Assembly: GCF_013404075.1 (NCBI RefSeq)
Contig: NZ_JACBJQ010000003.1
Location: forward strand, 1 to 64,000
Source of the DNA: Mycolicibacterium vinylchloridicum
GTDB taxonomy: Bacteria; Actinomycetota; Actinomycetes; Mycobacteriales; Mycobacteriaceae
Reading direction: 5' to 3'
DNA: 64,000 nt
A model generated the notes under the pieces. That model was not told the DNA's origin. It did no database searches and saw nothing but the letters and a program-made list of their open reading frames with translations. Of this stretch, positions 34,846 through 44,625 are shown one piece after another (positions within the stretch are counted from its first letter, which is position 1; each line of letters starts with the position of its first letter). The translations under genes and the position numbers were made by a program.

Positions 34846-35842
34846 AGGCACCTTGCCTGGAGAAGATGTTGCGGGGGTTGTCCACCAGCATGGTGGTGAT
34901 CTGTTCGTCGGTGACGCCGCGCTGGCGCAGCGCGGGCAGCACGTCGTTGTGGATGTGGCGGTAATGCCAATTGGGCAGTGCCACCGGCACCAGCTCCTCC
35001 GGCAGCCAGTCGATGTAGCACGACGCATCGTGCGACAGCACCATCTTGTCGGCGTGGCCGCGTTCGCACATCCGCGCGACGGTGTCGACCCGGTCGTCGA
35101 AGCCGAGCATGCTGTCCAGCCCGAACCGGTCCATCCCGAGGTACGAGCCGGCCGCGATCAGCTCTTCGAGGTAGCCCAGATCGGTTGTGTCCCCACTGTG
35201 TCCGATGATCACCCGGCTCAGGTCGACGCCTTCTTCGGCGAAGACACGTTGTTGTTCCAGGCCGCGGCGGGTCAGGGCATGGGTGTGGGTGGTGATCGGG
35301 ACACCGGTCTGCCGGTGGGCCTGGGCCACCGCGCGCAGCACCCGTTCGACGCCGGGGGTGATGCCGGGTTCGTCGGTGGCGCACTTGAGGATTGCCGCCT
35401 TGACGCCGGTGCCGGCAATGCCTTCGGTGATATCGCGGACGAACAGCTCGGTCATGATCTCCGGGCCGTCCAGCAGCGTTCCAGGTCCGCTGAAGTGGAA
35501 GTACATCGGGACGTCGTTGTAGGTGTAGATCCCGGTGGCCACCACGATCTGCAGGTCGGTCTGCGCGGCCACCCGCTGAATGCGCGGGATGTAGCGGCCC
35601 AGCCCGATCACCGTCGGATCGACGATGGTGTCCACACCGAGGGCCTTCAGCTCGCTGAGTTTGGCGACCGCATCGGCTTCCCGGGCCGCCTCGTCGCCCC
35701 AGCCTTCGGGATAGTTGTTGATGATCTCGGGCGACAGGATGAAGACGTGTTCGTGCATGAACACCACACCCAGGTCGCTGGCCGGGATCGCTCCCCGTAC
35801 GGTCTCGACCTGTGACGGCGCCGTCATTGCAGGTTCAGCCAT
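34838..35842 (-). CDS. php: Phosphotriesterase-family lactonase (Php)
   Basis: Binuclear-metal amidohydrolase-fold enzyme, 334 aa. All ligands are visible: H-x-H in GVVFMHEHVF, carboxylated Lys in AAILKCATDEPG, His in PITTHTHALTRRG and VIIGHSGDTTDL, Asp in LSHDASCYIDW. Members of this PTE-like lactonase group hydrolyse lactones with side activity on organophosphates. Matches Rv0230c in length and context. ATG 35842 sits 11 bp after the aftD stop; GTG 35851 is an alternative. A lactonase next to a CoA ligase could open a lactone and activate the hydroxy acid (inference). Confidence 0.9.
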   Translation of the reverse strand: MAEPAMTAPSQVETVRGAIPASDLGVVFMHEHVFILSPEIINNYPEGWGDEAAREADAVAKLSELKALGVDTIVDPTVIGLGRYIPRIQRVAAQTDLQIVVATGIYTYNDVPMYFHFSGPGTLLDGPEIMTELFVRDITEGIAGTGVKAAILKCATDEPGITPGVERVLRAVAQAHRQTGVPITTHTHALTRRGLEQQRVFAEEGVDLSRVIIGHSGDTTDLGYLEELIAAGSYLGMDRFGLDSMLGFDDRVDTVARMCERGHADKMVLSHDASCYIDWLPEELVPVALPNWHYRHIHNDVLPALRQRGVTDEQITTMLVDNPRNIFSRQGAYV

Positions 35843-35852
35843 ACCCGGCACC

Positions 35853-38800
35853 CTAGTGCGAAATGCTTGTGTCCTGGGCGGTTTCGCTGTCAGTGCGGGC
35901 CGGCGGCCGCCGCACGGCGGAGGCGGCCAGCGTACCCACGGCGATCAGCGCCAGCAGCTGAACCCAGGGTGAGTGGCCGATGTATCCGTCGACCGACCGC
36001 CAGGGGTAGCGCGACAGCAACGCGCCGGCCGCGATCAGCCCGCAGGCGCTGGCCGTCAGTGTCAGCCGGTCGCGCAGCCCGGCGCGGTGGCGCAGCACGT
36101 AACCGAGCACCAGGGCGACGCCGAACACCACCAGACCGCCGACCCCGCCGATCAGTCCGCCGGTGGCCAGAACTCCCGCGCCGGCCAGGACGGGGAGCGT
36201 CCATGGCCGGGCTGGTCCCGAGTCGGCCGGCCGCCGGCGGGGCGGCACCAGTGCCAGCAGGAGCAGCAGCGGAAGCAGTGACAGTCCGGCGGCAAGGCCG
36301 ATCCGGTAGCCGCGGTTCGACGGGAAGGTGACCGTCACGGGGCCTTGTTCCCCGGCGGGAATCACCCACCCTTGTTGCCAGCCGTTGACGACGACCGGCG
36401 TCAGGATGACGCCGTCGGGCAGGTGGGCGACCCAGCCGGGGTTCACGCTCTCGGGGACGGTCAATACGCGTGCGGTGGGGGCGCGGTCGACGGAGAACTC
36501 CCGACGGTCCGCACCCCAGCTGGCGACTTTGGCGGGAGTCGTTGCGGCGGTGGGTATTTGACCGGCCAGTGGGCCGGCCAGCTGGGCACCGTCGACGACG
36601 AACGCCGAGCCGGGACTGATCAGCAGCTCCTGTTGGCCGGCCGGCAGGGCGATCGGGGTCGGGTCGCAGGCGCGGGCGGGCACGGGCTGGCCGTCCAGCA
36701 ATGCCCCGACGGTGGTGGTCACCGAGGTCTGCACGAACCGGCCCGATACGGCGACGATGGGGCCTTCGCCGCAGGGGATCTGTATGGTGCGTTTCCGGTT
36801 GGCGGCGGCGTCGGCGGCGCCGACCGGTTTGCCATCCGGCCCCAACACTGCGACCTCAGCCAGGCCTGGCGGTTTGAGCTGGTCGAAACCCAGTGCCGTG
36901 CGGTCGATTACGTCGTCCCAGTCAAGCAGGCTGATCTGCACCTTGTCAGTTACCCGGGGCCGCAGGGACAGCGTTTGCGGGCCCGCGTTCGGGCGGGAGT
37001 CCAGCCGCCGGGTCTGCGGGCCGTCGCCGAGGTCGATGGCCACCATCGTGGGATGCGTGGGCAGCGGTGACGAGCTCGGCGTCAGCGTCAGCCCGGTGAC
37101 CTCGGTCGGCTTCGGCAACGTCACGGTCAGCGTGGGGGCACTGCGATGCTGCACCACATTCTGCGGTGCGGTCCACGAGGTTCGGGGATCGCCGTCGGTC
37201 GCGGCGTAGGCCGATCCGTCCACATCGATGAGATCGGCGTCGCCATGCGACCGGACGGTGCCCGGCTGGGCGATCAGGTCCGCGAGGTGCGGCCCTTGCC
37301 GGGCACGCACCCACACTGTCGGGCTCACCTCGATCGGCTTGGGCACGGTCAGGGTGCGGCTCAAGGTGACGGGCTCCTCGGGGGCCTGTGCCATCGAGGC
37401 CGCGCAGTGCACGCCGTCTTCAGAATCCGCGCAGCCCTGCCGGCCGAGCAGCTCTGAGCCCAGATCCCAGGCGGCAACCGCTGATCCGCCGGGTGGACCC
37501 GGCACCACCATGGTGTGCCGAATGTCCACCGGGTGAGCGAAACCGGACGCGTCGTACTGGGTGACCGAAAGGTCGGTGATGCCGAACTGGACACCCGACG
37601 AGCCGTCGTCGGTGCCGACCGCGGTGATCCGCACCCACGGCGACTCCCCGTACGGCAGTGCCACCGCCAGTGGTTTGCCGGGTTCGTCGAAACGCACTGT
37701 GGTGGTGCCATTTTGGGTCGACACCTGGAGTCGGCGCACCTGGGCGCCGACGGCGGTGGCGCTCGGGGTGATCGTCAGCGTTGCGTTGGTGACCGGGCGG
37801 TCGAAATCGATCTGCAGCCACTGGCCGACCGCCGCTTGCAGCGAGTTGGACACCCATGCGGTGGCCGAGTCGCCGTCGACGGCCGCGGCCGGACCGCTGG
37901 CGGGTGAGACATTGGGCAGCGCGGTGGCATCCGAGGACGAACTCGAAGCCGACAGTCGCCCGCCGGTCCAGGCGCCGTGCACGAGCTTGGCGCCGGGGAC
38001 AGGATAGTCGGGCACCCGGTTGAGAGTGTTGCGGCGATCGCCCTGCGCCCTGGCCGCCGACGAGTGGTCGTCGACGCGGCCGTAGTCGGTCTCTCGGTCG
38101 ACGGGGGTGTCGGTGACGGTGACCAGTGGCGCCGGTAACCCGGCCCGCTGGGCGTCGGACGTCAGCAGCATCGGTCCGAGTGAAGGTTGCCCGAGCAGAC
38201 GGCGCCGTTCGTCGATCCGCAGCAGCACCTCGGGCCCGCCGTCGACGCGAGCCATCCGGCTGGCGTCGGTCAGATATGGTGCACTCGGATTACCTTGTGT
38301 GGCAACACGGTAGATCTCGACAGCGGGGTAGCGCGGGCGCAGCCCGCTGTCGCTGATGAAACCGTCGAGCGTGCCCGGCCCGACCGGGTCGCCGAACTGC
38401 GCCACCTTCGCCAACCCCGGTGAGCCGTCGATCGCGCGGTGTACCAGCAGCGGGCGCGCCGACCGTGACTTGTCCGGGTCGAGGTCGTTGCGCACCACGA
38501 CAAAGGAGATGCCCTGCCGTGCCAGGGTGTCTGCCAGCCCAGCCGACGGCCGGCCCGCCGCGAACAGCCGCTGCACCGAGTCCAGTGCGCGAATGGTCTG
38601 CGGTGGGGTCAAGGGGATGGAATCGCGTACCCCCCAGGGGCTTTCGCCGAGAACCTGCAGCGGCTCGTCGTGGCTGTTGCCCCACACCTGGGTGGCGAAC
38701 GGTGCACCCGGGACCACCAGCACCCGCCCCGGCGTGGGCTCGCCGCTGTTGTGCTCGGTCAGCCAGTCCGCGGCCTGGTGCCAGTAGTCGGGGATGGCGC

Positions 38801-40124
38801 GGAACGCACCGGGCGGGGTGAGCCGGCCGGTCCACGCCATCGACGTGGCCACCATGAGTGCGGCGAGCACCACGATGCCGACGGCCACCCGTTTGTCGTT
38901 CTCGGGGTGGGCGAAGGCGCGGACCCACACCGGCCGTGGTGCGCTGCCGGGCAACGGGATACGGCTGAGCAGATGCGCGACGCCAAGCACGAGCGGGATC
39001 CGGATCACCGGCTCGAGCTTGTGCACGTTGCGCAGTGGGGCGCCGGAGGCATCGAGGAAGGCCTGAACCTGGTGCGCCAGCGCTGAGCCAAGCCCGCCGG
39101 AGTAGCCGACGCCCAGCAAGACGATGCCGATCAGCAGCATGGCGATCAGCCGGCCGCGCGCCGGCATCGAGCGCAACGCCAGGCCGGCCAGCCCGCCGGC
39201 GGCCACCAGTGTGGTCGCCAGAATCATGGCCGGCTGGGTCACCAGTTCGGCGGCCGCGGTGGCATTCGGAGCGACGAACGGTGTCCAGCTGTCGGTGCCG
39301 CGCAACATCTCGGTCAGCGACGTCCACTGCGTCGTGACACCGGAGGACTCGATGAAATCCAGGAACGGCGGGCTGATCCGGCCGAGCGCCAGCAGCGCGA
39401 CCACCCACCAGGTGACCGCCAGCGCCGACGCCAGCGCCCACCACGCGCCGAACCGCCACCACACCCGGTTGGGCCGATGACACAGCCACCAGATGATCGC
39501 GGGCAGACAGCCGGTCATCGTCGCGACTGCGTTGACCGCACCCATCAATGCCAGCGCGATCCCGGCCCGCCCGGCCAGCACCCGTAGTGGCCGGCTTCGG
39601 CCCGATGTCGCCGGCCCAGCGGCTCCGTCTCCGCCCCGCAGCGCCAGGATCACCGGCAGCAGCACCCACGGCGCCAGCATCATCGGCAGGGTCTCCGACG
39701 AGATCGACCCCAGCGTCGTCAACACCCGGGGCGACAGGGCGAACGCGAGTGCGCCGATGATGCGCGACGGCGTTGTCCCGATGCCGAGTGCCTCGGCGAC
39801 TCGCAGCAGCCCCCAGAATCCGGCGGTCAGGAGCAGCGCCCACCACAGCCGCTGGGTGATCCAGCCGGGGACGCCGAGGGTGTCGCCGAGCAGGAAGAAA
39901 GCCCCATGCGGGAACAGATAGCCGTAGGCCTGATTCTGCGCCTGCCCGAATGGCAGGTCGCTGTTCCACAGGTTGGCCGCGCGGGCCAAGAAGCGCAGCG
40001 GGTTCGCGGTCAGGTCGAGTTTGGTGTCCGGCGAAATCATCCCCGGCGATTGCGCGAAGGACAGCACCAGCGCAACGAGGAAGGCTCCGCCGAGCCAGCG
40101 CCGCGAGAGCGGCGGGGTGGTGAT
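35853..40124 (-). CDS. aftD: Alpha-(1->3)-arabinofuranosyltransferase AftD
   Basis: Very large GT-C membrane glycosyltransferase using decaprenyl-phosphoryl-arabinose to build arabinan of arabinogalactan and lipoarabinomannan; essential in mycobacteria. About 1400 aa: N-terminal multi-helix GT-C core with acidic loop SPDTKLDLTANPLRF, long periplasmic domains with discoidin/CBM-like folds (ASGPAAAVDGDSATAWVSNS; GDPRTSWTAPQNV) and C-terminal helices. No ATG, GTG or TTG lies in frame between an upstream TGA and GTG 40067, which would cut the first helix (WLGGAFLVALVLSFA). ATC 40124 follows GGAGG with 5-nt spacing and gives a complete helix, so it is used here; CTG 40169 is another option. Confidence 0.9.
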   Translation of the reverse strand: MTTPPLSRRWLGGAFLVALVLSFAQSPGMISPDTKLDLTANPLRFLARAANLWNSDLPFGQAQNQAYGYLFPHGAFFLLGDTLGVPGWITQRLWWALLLTAGFWGLLRVAEALGIGTTPSRIIGALAFALSPRVLTTLGSISSETLPMMLAPWVLLPVILALRGGDGAAGPATSGRSRPLRVLAGRAGIALALMGAVNAVATMTGCLPAIIWWLCHRPNRVWWRFGAWWALASALAVTWWVVALLALGRISPPFLDFIESSGVTTQWTSLTEMLRGTDSWTPFVAPNATAAAELVTQPAMILATTLVAAGGLAGLALRSMPARGRLIAMLLIGIVLLGVGYSGGLGSALAHQVQAFLDASGAPLRNVHKLEPVIRIPLVLGVAHLLSRIPLPGSAPRPVWVRAFAHPENDKRVAVGIVVLAALMVATSMAWTGRLTPPGAFRAIPDYWHQAADWLTEHNSGEPTPGRVLVVPGAPFATQVWGNSHDEPLQVLGESPWGVRDSIPLTPPQTIRALDSVQRLFAAGRPSAGLADTLARQGISFVVVRNDLDPDKSRSARPLLVHRAIDGSPGLAKVAQFGDPVGPGTLDGFISDSGLRPRYPAVEIYRVATQGNPSAPYLTDASRMARVDGGPEVLLRIDERRRLLGQPSLGPMLLTSDAQRAGLPAPLVTVTDTPVDRETDYGRVDDHSSAARAQGDRRNTLNRVPDYPVPGAKLVHGAWTGGRLSASSSSSDATALPNVSPASGPAAAVDGDSATAWVSNSLQAAVGQWLQIDFDRPVTNATLTITPSATAVGAQVRRLQVSTQNGTTTVRFDEPGKPLAVALPYGESPWVRITAVGTDDGSSGVQFGITDLSVTQYDASGFAHPVDIRHTMVVPGPPGGSAVAAWDLGSELLGRQGCADSEDGVHCAASMAQAPEEPVTLSRTLTVPKPIEVSPTVWVRARQGPHLADLIAQPGTVRSHGDADLIDVDGSAYAATDGDPRTSWTAPQNVVQHRSAPTLTVTLPKPTEVTGLTLTPSSSPLPTHPTMVAIDLGDGPQTRRLDSRPNAGPQTLSLRPRVTDKVQISLLDWDDVIDRTALGFDQLKPPGLAEVAVLGPDGKPVGAADAAANRKRTIQIPCGEGPIVAVSGRFVQTSVTTTVGALLDGQPVPARACDPTPIALPAGQQELLISPGSAFVVDGAQLAGPLAGQIPTAATTPAKVASWGADRREFSVDRAPTARVLTVPESVNPGWVAHLPDGVILTPVVVNGWQQGWVIPAGEQGPVTVTFPSNRGYRIGLAAGLSLLPLLLLLALVPPRRRPADSGPARPWTLPVLAGAGVLATGGLIGGVGGLVVFGVALVLGYVLRHRAGLRDRLTLTASACGLIAAGALLSRYPWRSVDGYIGHSPWVQLLALIAVGTLAASAVRRPPARTDSETAQDTSISH

Positions 40125-40170
40125 GGGCGCCTCCGTGACCGCGGGGGAGGCGGCGCGCAGCGTGCTCAGG

Positions 40171-40344
40171 CTAGCCGCGGTTGCCGTACTCGACGCGGTT
40201 CAGCACCGATGATGCGGGATCGCCGGGAGCCAGCGGCGGCTTGGTGTCCTGCTGGATCATCAACGTCACGCCGAAGACCGCGGCGGCCCCGAGCAGCAAA
40301 CCCACCACGATGCTGGCGGCGGCAGGAACCACGAACCGGGTCAT
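40171..40344 (-). CDS. DUF2613 small membrane/secreted protein (Rv0236A type)
   Basis: A 57-aa protein that begins MTRFVVPAAASIVVGLLLGA, has a single hydrophobic helix and ends in RVEYGNRG. It is the DUF2613 family, always found just upstream of aftD (Rv0236A in M. tuberculosis). ATG 40344 has an AAGGAGCG ribosome site. Its stop TAG is 47 nt before the proposed AftD AUC start, so the two are one transcript. A longer frame reaching 40719 is only a shadow of lpqI. Function unknown; a small partner of AftD is plausible. Confidence 0.88.
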   Translation of the reverse strand: MTRFVVPAAASIVVGLLLGAAAVFGVTLMIQQDTKPPLAPGDPASSVLNRVEYGNRG

Positions 40345-40456
40345 GATCGGCGCTCCTTGCTCGGGTGCTGGATTACAGGGGTGAATACCCGCTGGCCAAC
40401 CTAGCACGCGGCGAACCTTGGTTGGCCGTCGGCGACGGCCATGACAGCATGTGCGG
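40345..40456. other. Divergent promoter region of DUF2613-aftD and lpqI
   Basis: About 110 bp holding both promoters. Near 40424-40442 the sequence GGCCGTC-ggcgac-GGCC forms a small GC-rich hairpin. No clear operator or -10 was picked out. Confidence 0.3.
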
Positions 40457-41662
40457 ATGCCTACCCGCCTGCTCTCGCTTCGCGGTATTGCGGCCTTGTC
40501 GGCACTTCCGTTGCTGATCGTCGGCTGCTCAACCTCGGCTTCTCGCCCCGCAGCCACGTCATCGGCACCGGTCAGCACATCGTCGTCGGCCAGCCCGCTG
40601 GCCGGGCCCGCCCCGGCACCCGCGGCCCCGGCGCAGCCGGCCTGCGGTGACGGCCCGGGCTTGCTGAGCGCGATGTCCACCCGCGACAAGCTCGCCCAGG
40701 TGCTGATGGTCGGCGTCAAGAACAGCGCCGACGCCCGCGCCGTGGTGGATACCTATCACGTCGGCGGCATCTTCATCGGCAGCTGGACCGACCGGTCGAT
40801 GCTGACCGACGGCTCGCTCACCGACTACGCCAATGCCGGCCCGCTGCCGCTGGCCGTCAGTGTCGACGAGGAGGGCGGCCGGGTGGAGCGGCTGTCGTCG
40901 CTCATCGGTGAAGCCCCGTCGGCCCGGGTGCTGGCTGCGACCCAAACCCCCGACCAGGTGTACCAACTGGCGCTGGACCGTGGACGCAAGATGCGCGGGC
41001 TCGGGATCACCATCGACTTCGCGCCCGTCGTCGACGTCACCGACGCCGCCGACGACACCGTGATCGGCGACCGGTCTTTTTCCAATGATCCGGCCGTGGT
41101 GACGGCCTTCGCCGGCGCCTACGCCCGCGGCCTGCGCGACGCCGGGCTGCTGCCGGTGCTCAAGCACTTCCCGGGCCATGGACACGGTTCGGGTGACTCG
41201 CACACCGCGGGCGCGGTGACCACCCCGCCGCTGGCGGACCTGCAGACCAGTGACCTGGTCCCCTACCGGACGTTGACCACCGAAGCGCCCGTCGCGGTGA
41301 TGATCGGCCACCTCGAGGTGCCGGGGCTGACGGGCTCGACGCCGGCCAGCCTCAGCGCCGCGGCGGTGGGTCTGCTGCGCAGCGGCGGCTACGGCGGGCC
41401 GGGCTTCGACGGTCCGGTGTTCAGCGACGACCTGTCCAGCATGGCGGCCATCGCCGATCGGTACGGAGTCGCCGATGCCGTCCTGAAAAGCCTGCAGGCG
41501 GGCGTCGATGTGGCGCTGTGGGTGACCACCGACGAGGTGCCCGCGGTGCTGGACCGGCTGGAGAAGGCGGTCAACGCCGGCGAGCTGTCACTGCCCGCGG
41601 TCGAAACTTCCGTGCTGCGAATGGCGCGTCTGAAAGGGCAAAGTCCCCGTTGCGGGGGATAG
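40457..41662 (+). CDS. lpqI: Lipoprotein beta-N-acetylglucosaminidase LpqI (NagZ-like, GH3)
   Basis: Cell-wall recycling enzyme that removes N-acetylglucosamine from muropeptides. An N-terminal signal (LRGIAALSALPLLIVGC) ends in a lipobox, so it is lipid-anchored after cleavage before the Cys; a low-complexity Ser/Ala/Pro linker follows. GH3 motifs: DFAPVVDVTDAADD, the NagZ loop LKHFPGHGHGSGDSHTAG (KHFPG-H-G with catalytic His) and the nucleophile Asp in VFSDDLSSMAAI. ATG 40457; GTG 40451 is possible. Single GH3 domain, 401 aa. Followed by the TetR gene after 68 nt as in Rv0237-Rv0238. Confidence 0.93.
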   Translation: MPTRLLSLRGIAALSALPLLIVGCSTSASRPAATSSAPVSTSSSASPLAGPAPAPAAPAQPACGDGPGLLSAMSTRDKLAQVLMVGVKNSADARAVVDTYHVGGIFIGSWTDRSMLTDGSLTDYANAGPLPLAVSVDEEGGRVERLSSLIGEAPSARVLAATQTPDQVYQLALDRGRKMRGLGITIDFAPVVDVTDAADDTVIGDRSFSNDPAVVTAFAGAYARGLRDAGLLPVLKHFPGHGHGSGDSHTAGAVTTPPLADLQTSDLVPYRTLTTEAPVAVMIGHLEVPGLTGSTPASLSAAAVGLLRSGGYGGPGFDGPVFSDDLSSMAAIADRYGVADAVLKSLQAGVDVALWVTTDEVPAVLDRLEKAVNAGELSLPAVETSVLRMARLKGQSPRCGG

Positions 41663-41730
41663 CCTGAAGGATCGATCCGGCGGGCAGGAGCGTAGCGACC
41701 CGGGGATCAGGGACGCACGGAGGTAGTCAG

Positions 41731-42351
41731 ATGGCAGGTGGCACCAAGCGGTTGCCCCGCGCCGTGCGGGAGCAGCAGATGCTCGACGCCGCTGTGCAGA
41801 TGTTCTCGGTCAACGGCTATCACGAGACGTCGATGGACGTCATCGCCGCCGAGGCGCAGATCTCGAAACCGATGCTGTATCTCTACTACGGCTCCAAGGA
41901 AGAACTCTTCGGGGCGTGCCTGGCGCGCGAGCTGAGCCGCTTCATCGAGGCCGTGGGAGCCGACATCGATCTCCGGCAGAGCCCACATGACCTGCTGCGC
42001 AGCGTCATCCTGTCGGTGCTGCGCTATATCGACGCCAACCGGGCCTCGTGGATCGTGCTCTACACCCAGGCAACCAGCTCGCAGGCGTTCTCCCACACCG
42101 TGCGTGAGGGCCGCGAGAAGATCATCGACATGGTGGCCAGGCTGCTGGAGGCCGGTACTCGACATCCGGAGCCCGGCACCGACTTTCACATGATGGCCGT
42201 GGCGCTGGTGGGTGCCGGCGAGGCCGTCGCCGCGCGGGTCAGCGCGGGCGACGCCGATGTCGACGAGGCCGCCGACATGTTGATCAACCTGTTCTGGCGC
42301 GGCCTCAAGGGCGCGCCGTCCGACAAGGAAGCCTCACCCGCCACCTCCTGA
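41731..42351 (+). CDS. TetR-family transcriptional regulator (Rv0238 type)
   Basis: A 206-aa TetR regulator with helix-turn-helix AAEAQISKPMLYLYYGSKEE (residues about 38-57). ATG 41731 is preceded by GGAGG. It stops 7 bp before the end of the convergent htdX. In M. tuberculosis the same position holds Rv0238; it could control htdX-fabG4 and fadA2 through the TTAC-N6-GTAA dyads at 44610 and 49545, though this is untested. Confidence 0.88.
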   Translation: MAGGTKRLPRAVREQQMLDAAVQMFSVNGYHETSMDVIAAEAQISKPMLYLYYGSKEELFGACLARELSRFIEAVGADIDLRQSPHDLLRSVILSVLRYIDANRASWIVLYTQATSSQAFSHTVREGREKIIDMVARLLEAGTRHPEPGTDFHMMAVALVGAGEAVAARVSAGDADVDEAADMLINLFWRGLKGAPSDKEASPATS

Positions 42352-42358
42352 TCGGCGC

Positions 42359-43213
42359 CTACAGACTGCGAATCGTCCCGGTCAGGTGGGGATACCCCTT
42401 GGCCATGTTGCGCAGCGCGATATCCCAGCCATCGCTCACCCGGTCGACGTAAAGGCCGGCGCTGGCCGGCAAGATCACCGGCTTGCCGAACTTCACCGAG
42501 TAGCGCACCGCGTCGGGGAATTGCGCCTCGATGTTGGCCAGAACGGCTGCCGCACTGAACATTCCGTGAGCAATGACGGTGGGGAAGCCGAACAGCTTGG
42601 CGCCGATCACGTTGGTGTGGATCGGATTGTGATCGCCGCCGATCGATGCGTAGCGCCGGATCGTTGCGGGGCTGATCCGCAGAATCGCGTTGGGCGGCGC
42701 CAGTTTCGGCCGCTTGGGCGGTTCCGGCTTGGGCTCACCGGACAAGCTGGTGCGCTGCTGGTGCAGGAACGTGGTGACCTGATGCCAGGCGAGCTCGTTG
42801 CCCACACTCACGTCGGCGACGACGTCGACCAGCAGACCCTTGCGGTGCTCGCGCAGATTCTCCGCATGCACCTTCACGGCGACGGTGTCGGTGACTGCGA
42901 TCGGCCGGTATCGGGTGATCTCGTTCTCCACATGCACCGCACCCATTGCGGCGAAAGGGAAGTCGAAACCGGTGATCAGCGCCATGACCGTCGGAAACGT
43001 CAGCGCGAACGGGTAGGTCAGCGGCACGGTGTCAGCGAACCGCAGCCCGGTGACCGCGGTGTAGGCGGCGACGTTCGACGGGTCGATCGCGAGTTCGTCG
43101 ACGGTCAGCGTCCGGTTGGGCAGATGATCGCTGCGCGGGATGAACGGCAGCGATCCGGCCGCGGCGCGCAGCAGGTTTCGCAGGCCGCTGGGCTGTTCGG
43201 TCGCGGTAGTCAA
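42359..43213 (-). CDS. htdX: 3-hydroxyacyl-thioester dehydratase HtdX
   Basis: Double-hotdog R-specific (de)hydratase, about 284 aa. The N-terminal hotdog is degenerate; the C-terminal one has the active motif GGDHNPIHTNVIGAKLFGF with the catalytic D-x4-H, and TVIAHGMFSAAA. Matches Rv0241c. With FabG4 upstream it forms a dehydratase/ketoreductase set acting on long acyl-CoA or ACP. The start is probably TTG 43213, 3 nt after the fabG4 stop, preceded by a GGGGG run; GTG 43243 inside fabG4 is the alternative. Operon with fabG4. Confidence 0.87.
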   Translation of the reverse strand: MTTATEQPSGLRNLLRAAAGSLPFIPRSDHLPNRTLTVDELAIDPSNVAAYTAVTGLRFADTVPLTYPFALTFPTVMALITGFDFPFAAMGAVHVENEITRYRPIAVTDTVAVKVHAENLREHRKGLLVDVVADVSVGNELAWHQVTTFLHQQRTSLSGEPKPEPPKRPKLAPPNAILRISPATIRRYASIGGDHNPIHTNVIGAKLFGFPTVIAHGMFSAAAVLANIEAQFPDAVRYSVKFGKPVILPASAGLYVDRVSDGWDIALRNMAKGYPHLTGTIRSL

Positions 43214-43215
43214 GG

Positions 43216-44568
43216 CTAGGCCCCCAACATCGCCTGGCCGCACACCCGGATCACATTGCCGGTCACGGCATTCGACGCGGGGCTGGCGAAGTAGGCGATG
43301 GTCTCGGCCACATCGACCGGCTTACCGCCCTGGTACAGGGAGTTCAGCCTTCGGCCGACTTCCCGAGTCGCCAGCGGGATCGCTGCGGTCATGGCGGTTT
43401 CGATGAACCCAGGTGCGACGGCGTTGATCGTGATGCCCTTGTCCGCCAGCCGTGGTGCCAATGCCTGGGTGAGCCCGATCATTCCGGCCTTGGTGGTCGC
43501 ATAGTTTGTCTGCCCACGGTTGCCTGCGATGCCGGCCATCGAGGACAGCCCGATGATCCGCCCGCCCTCGCCGATGCTGCCGTTCCCGACCAAGCCTTCG
43601 GTAAGGCGTTGCGGAGCAAGCAGATTCACTGCGACCACGGCATCCCAGCGGGCGTCGTCCATATTGGCCAGCAGCTTGTCGCGGGTGATACCGGCGTTGT
43701 TGACCAGGATGTCCGCGCGGCCGTCGTAGTGCTCGCGCAGATGTTCGGTGATCGTGTCCACCGCGTCGGCGGCGGTGACGTCGAGCGCCAGCGCGGTACC
43801 CCCCACCTTCGCGGCGGTCTCTTCCAGAGCGGACGCTGCGCCCTCAACGTCGATCGCGACGACCTTGGCACCGTCGCGGGCGAACACCTCGGCGATCGTG
43901 GCGCCGATGCCGCGGGCCGCGCCCGTCACGATGCCGACCTTGCCGGCCAGTGGCTTGTCCCAATCTGCGGGCGGGGTGGAATCCGCAGCGCCCACGTAGA
44001 ACACCTGGGCGTCGACGTAGGCCGACTTGCCCGACAGGATGAACCGTAGCGTCGATTCCAGGCCCGTCGCGGCGGGTTTGGCGGCCGGCGAGAGGTACAC
44101 CAGCGCCACCGTGGCCCCGCGGCGCAGCTCCTTGCCCAAGGATCGGGTGAACCCTTCGAGCGCGCGCTGGGCGATGTGTTCGTCGGTGGTGGCGGCCTGG
44201 TCCGGGGTGGTGCCCACGACGACGATGCGCGCCGACGGTCCCAGGTTGCGCTGCAACGGGGTGAAGAACTCGTAGAGGCCGCGCAGCTGCGCCGGCTCGG
44301 TGATACCGGTGGCGTCGAACACCAGGCCGCCGAATGAGTCGGCCCAGCGCCCGCCGAGGTTGTCGGCGACGAGGTCGTAGTCCTCGGCCAGCGCCGCGCG
44401 CAGCGGTTCGACCACGCGGCCCTCGCCGCCGATCAGGAGCGAGCCGGCCAATGGCGGCTCACCGGGCCGGTAGCGGCGCAGCGTCTCCGGCTGCGGTATG
44501 CCGAGCTGCTTGGCCAGCAGCGAGCCCGGCGCGGAGTTGACGATCTGCGAGAAGAGGTCGGAAGCCAC
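43216..44568 (-). CDS. fabG4: High-molecular-weight 3-ketoacyl reductase FabG4
   Basis: NADH-dependent 3-oxoacyl reductase, 450 aa. FabG4 is a long (HMW) FabG: an N-terminal flavodoxin-like domain without cofactor site (residues 1-200) and a C-terminal SDR domain with cofactor motif [24 protein letters not shown] and active-site Ser/Tyr/Lys in [20 protein letters not shown] then TKAG. It works on CoA thioesters in fatty acid metabolism. The first gene of the fabG4-htdX operon; ATG 44568. The promoter region is shared with divergent fadA2 and carries a dyad at 44610. Confidence 0.93.
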   Translation of the reverse strand: MASDLFSQIVNSAPGSLLAKQLGIPQPETLRRYRPGEPPLAGSLLIGGEGRVVEPLRAALAEDYDLVADNLGGRWADSFGGLVFDATGITEPAQLRGLYEFFTPLQRNLGPSARIVVVGTTPDQAATTDEHIAQRALEGFTRSLGKELRRGATVALVYLSPAAKPAATGLESTLRFILSGKSAYVDAQVFYVGAADSTPPADWDKPLAGKVGIVTGAARGIGATIAEVFARDGAKVVAIDVEGAASALEETAAKVGGTALALDVTAADAVDTITEHLREHYDGRADILVNNAGITRDKLLANMDDARWDAVVAVNLLAPQRLTEGLVGNGSIGEGGRIIGLSSMAGIAGNRGQTNYATTKAGMIGLTQALAPRLADKGITINAVAPGFIETAMTAAIPLATREVGRRLNSLYQGGKPVDVAETIAYFASPASNAVTGNVIRVCGQAMLGA

Positions 44569-44609
44569 GAACGTGCCTTTCGAGTTGCGAGCGGGGGACC
44601 AGGGACGAA

Positions 44610-44625
44610 CTTACTCCAGAGTAAG
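44610..44625. promoter_or_regulatory. Dyad CTTACTCCAGAGTAAG in the fabG4/fadA2 divergent promoter
   Basis: Perfect 7-bp arms CTTACTC and GAGTAAG around CA. It lies about 10-20 bp before TAGTAT (44635-44640), a good -10 for fadA2, so it covers that promoter's -35; on the minus strand TAAGTT within it could be the fabG4 -10. The core TTAC-N6-GTAA is shared with the dyad before fadE5 (49545-49560). Confidence 0.6.

Noticed and set aside
40171..40719. 182-codon minus-strand frame reaching into lpqI
   Set aside because: Only its last 57 codons (from ATG 40344 with a ribosome site) look real; the rest is antisense to lpqI.
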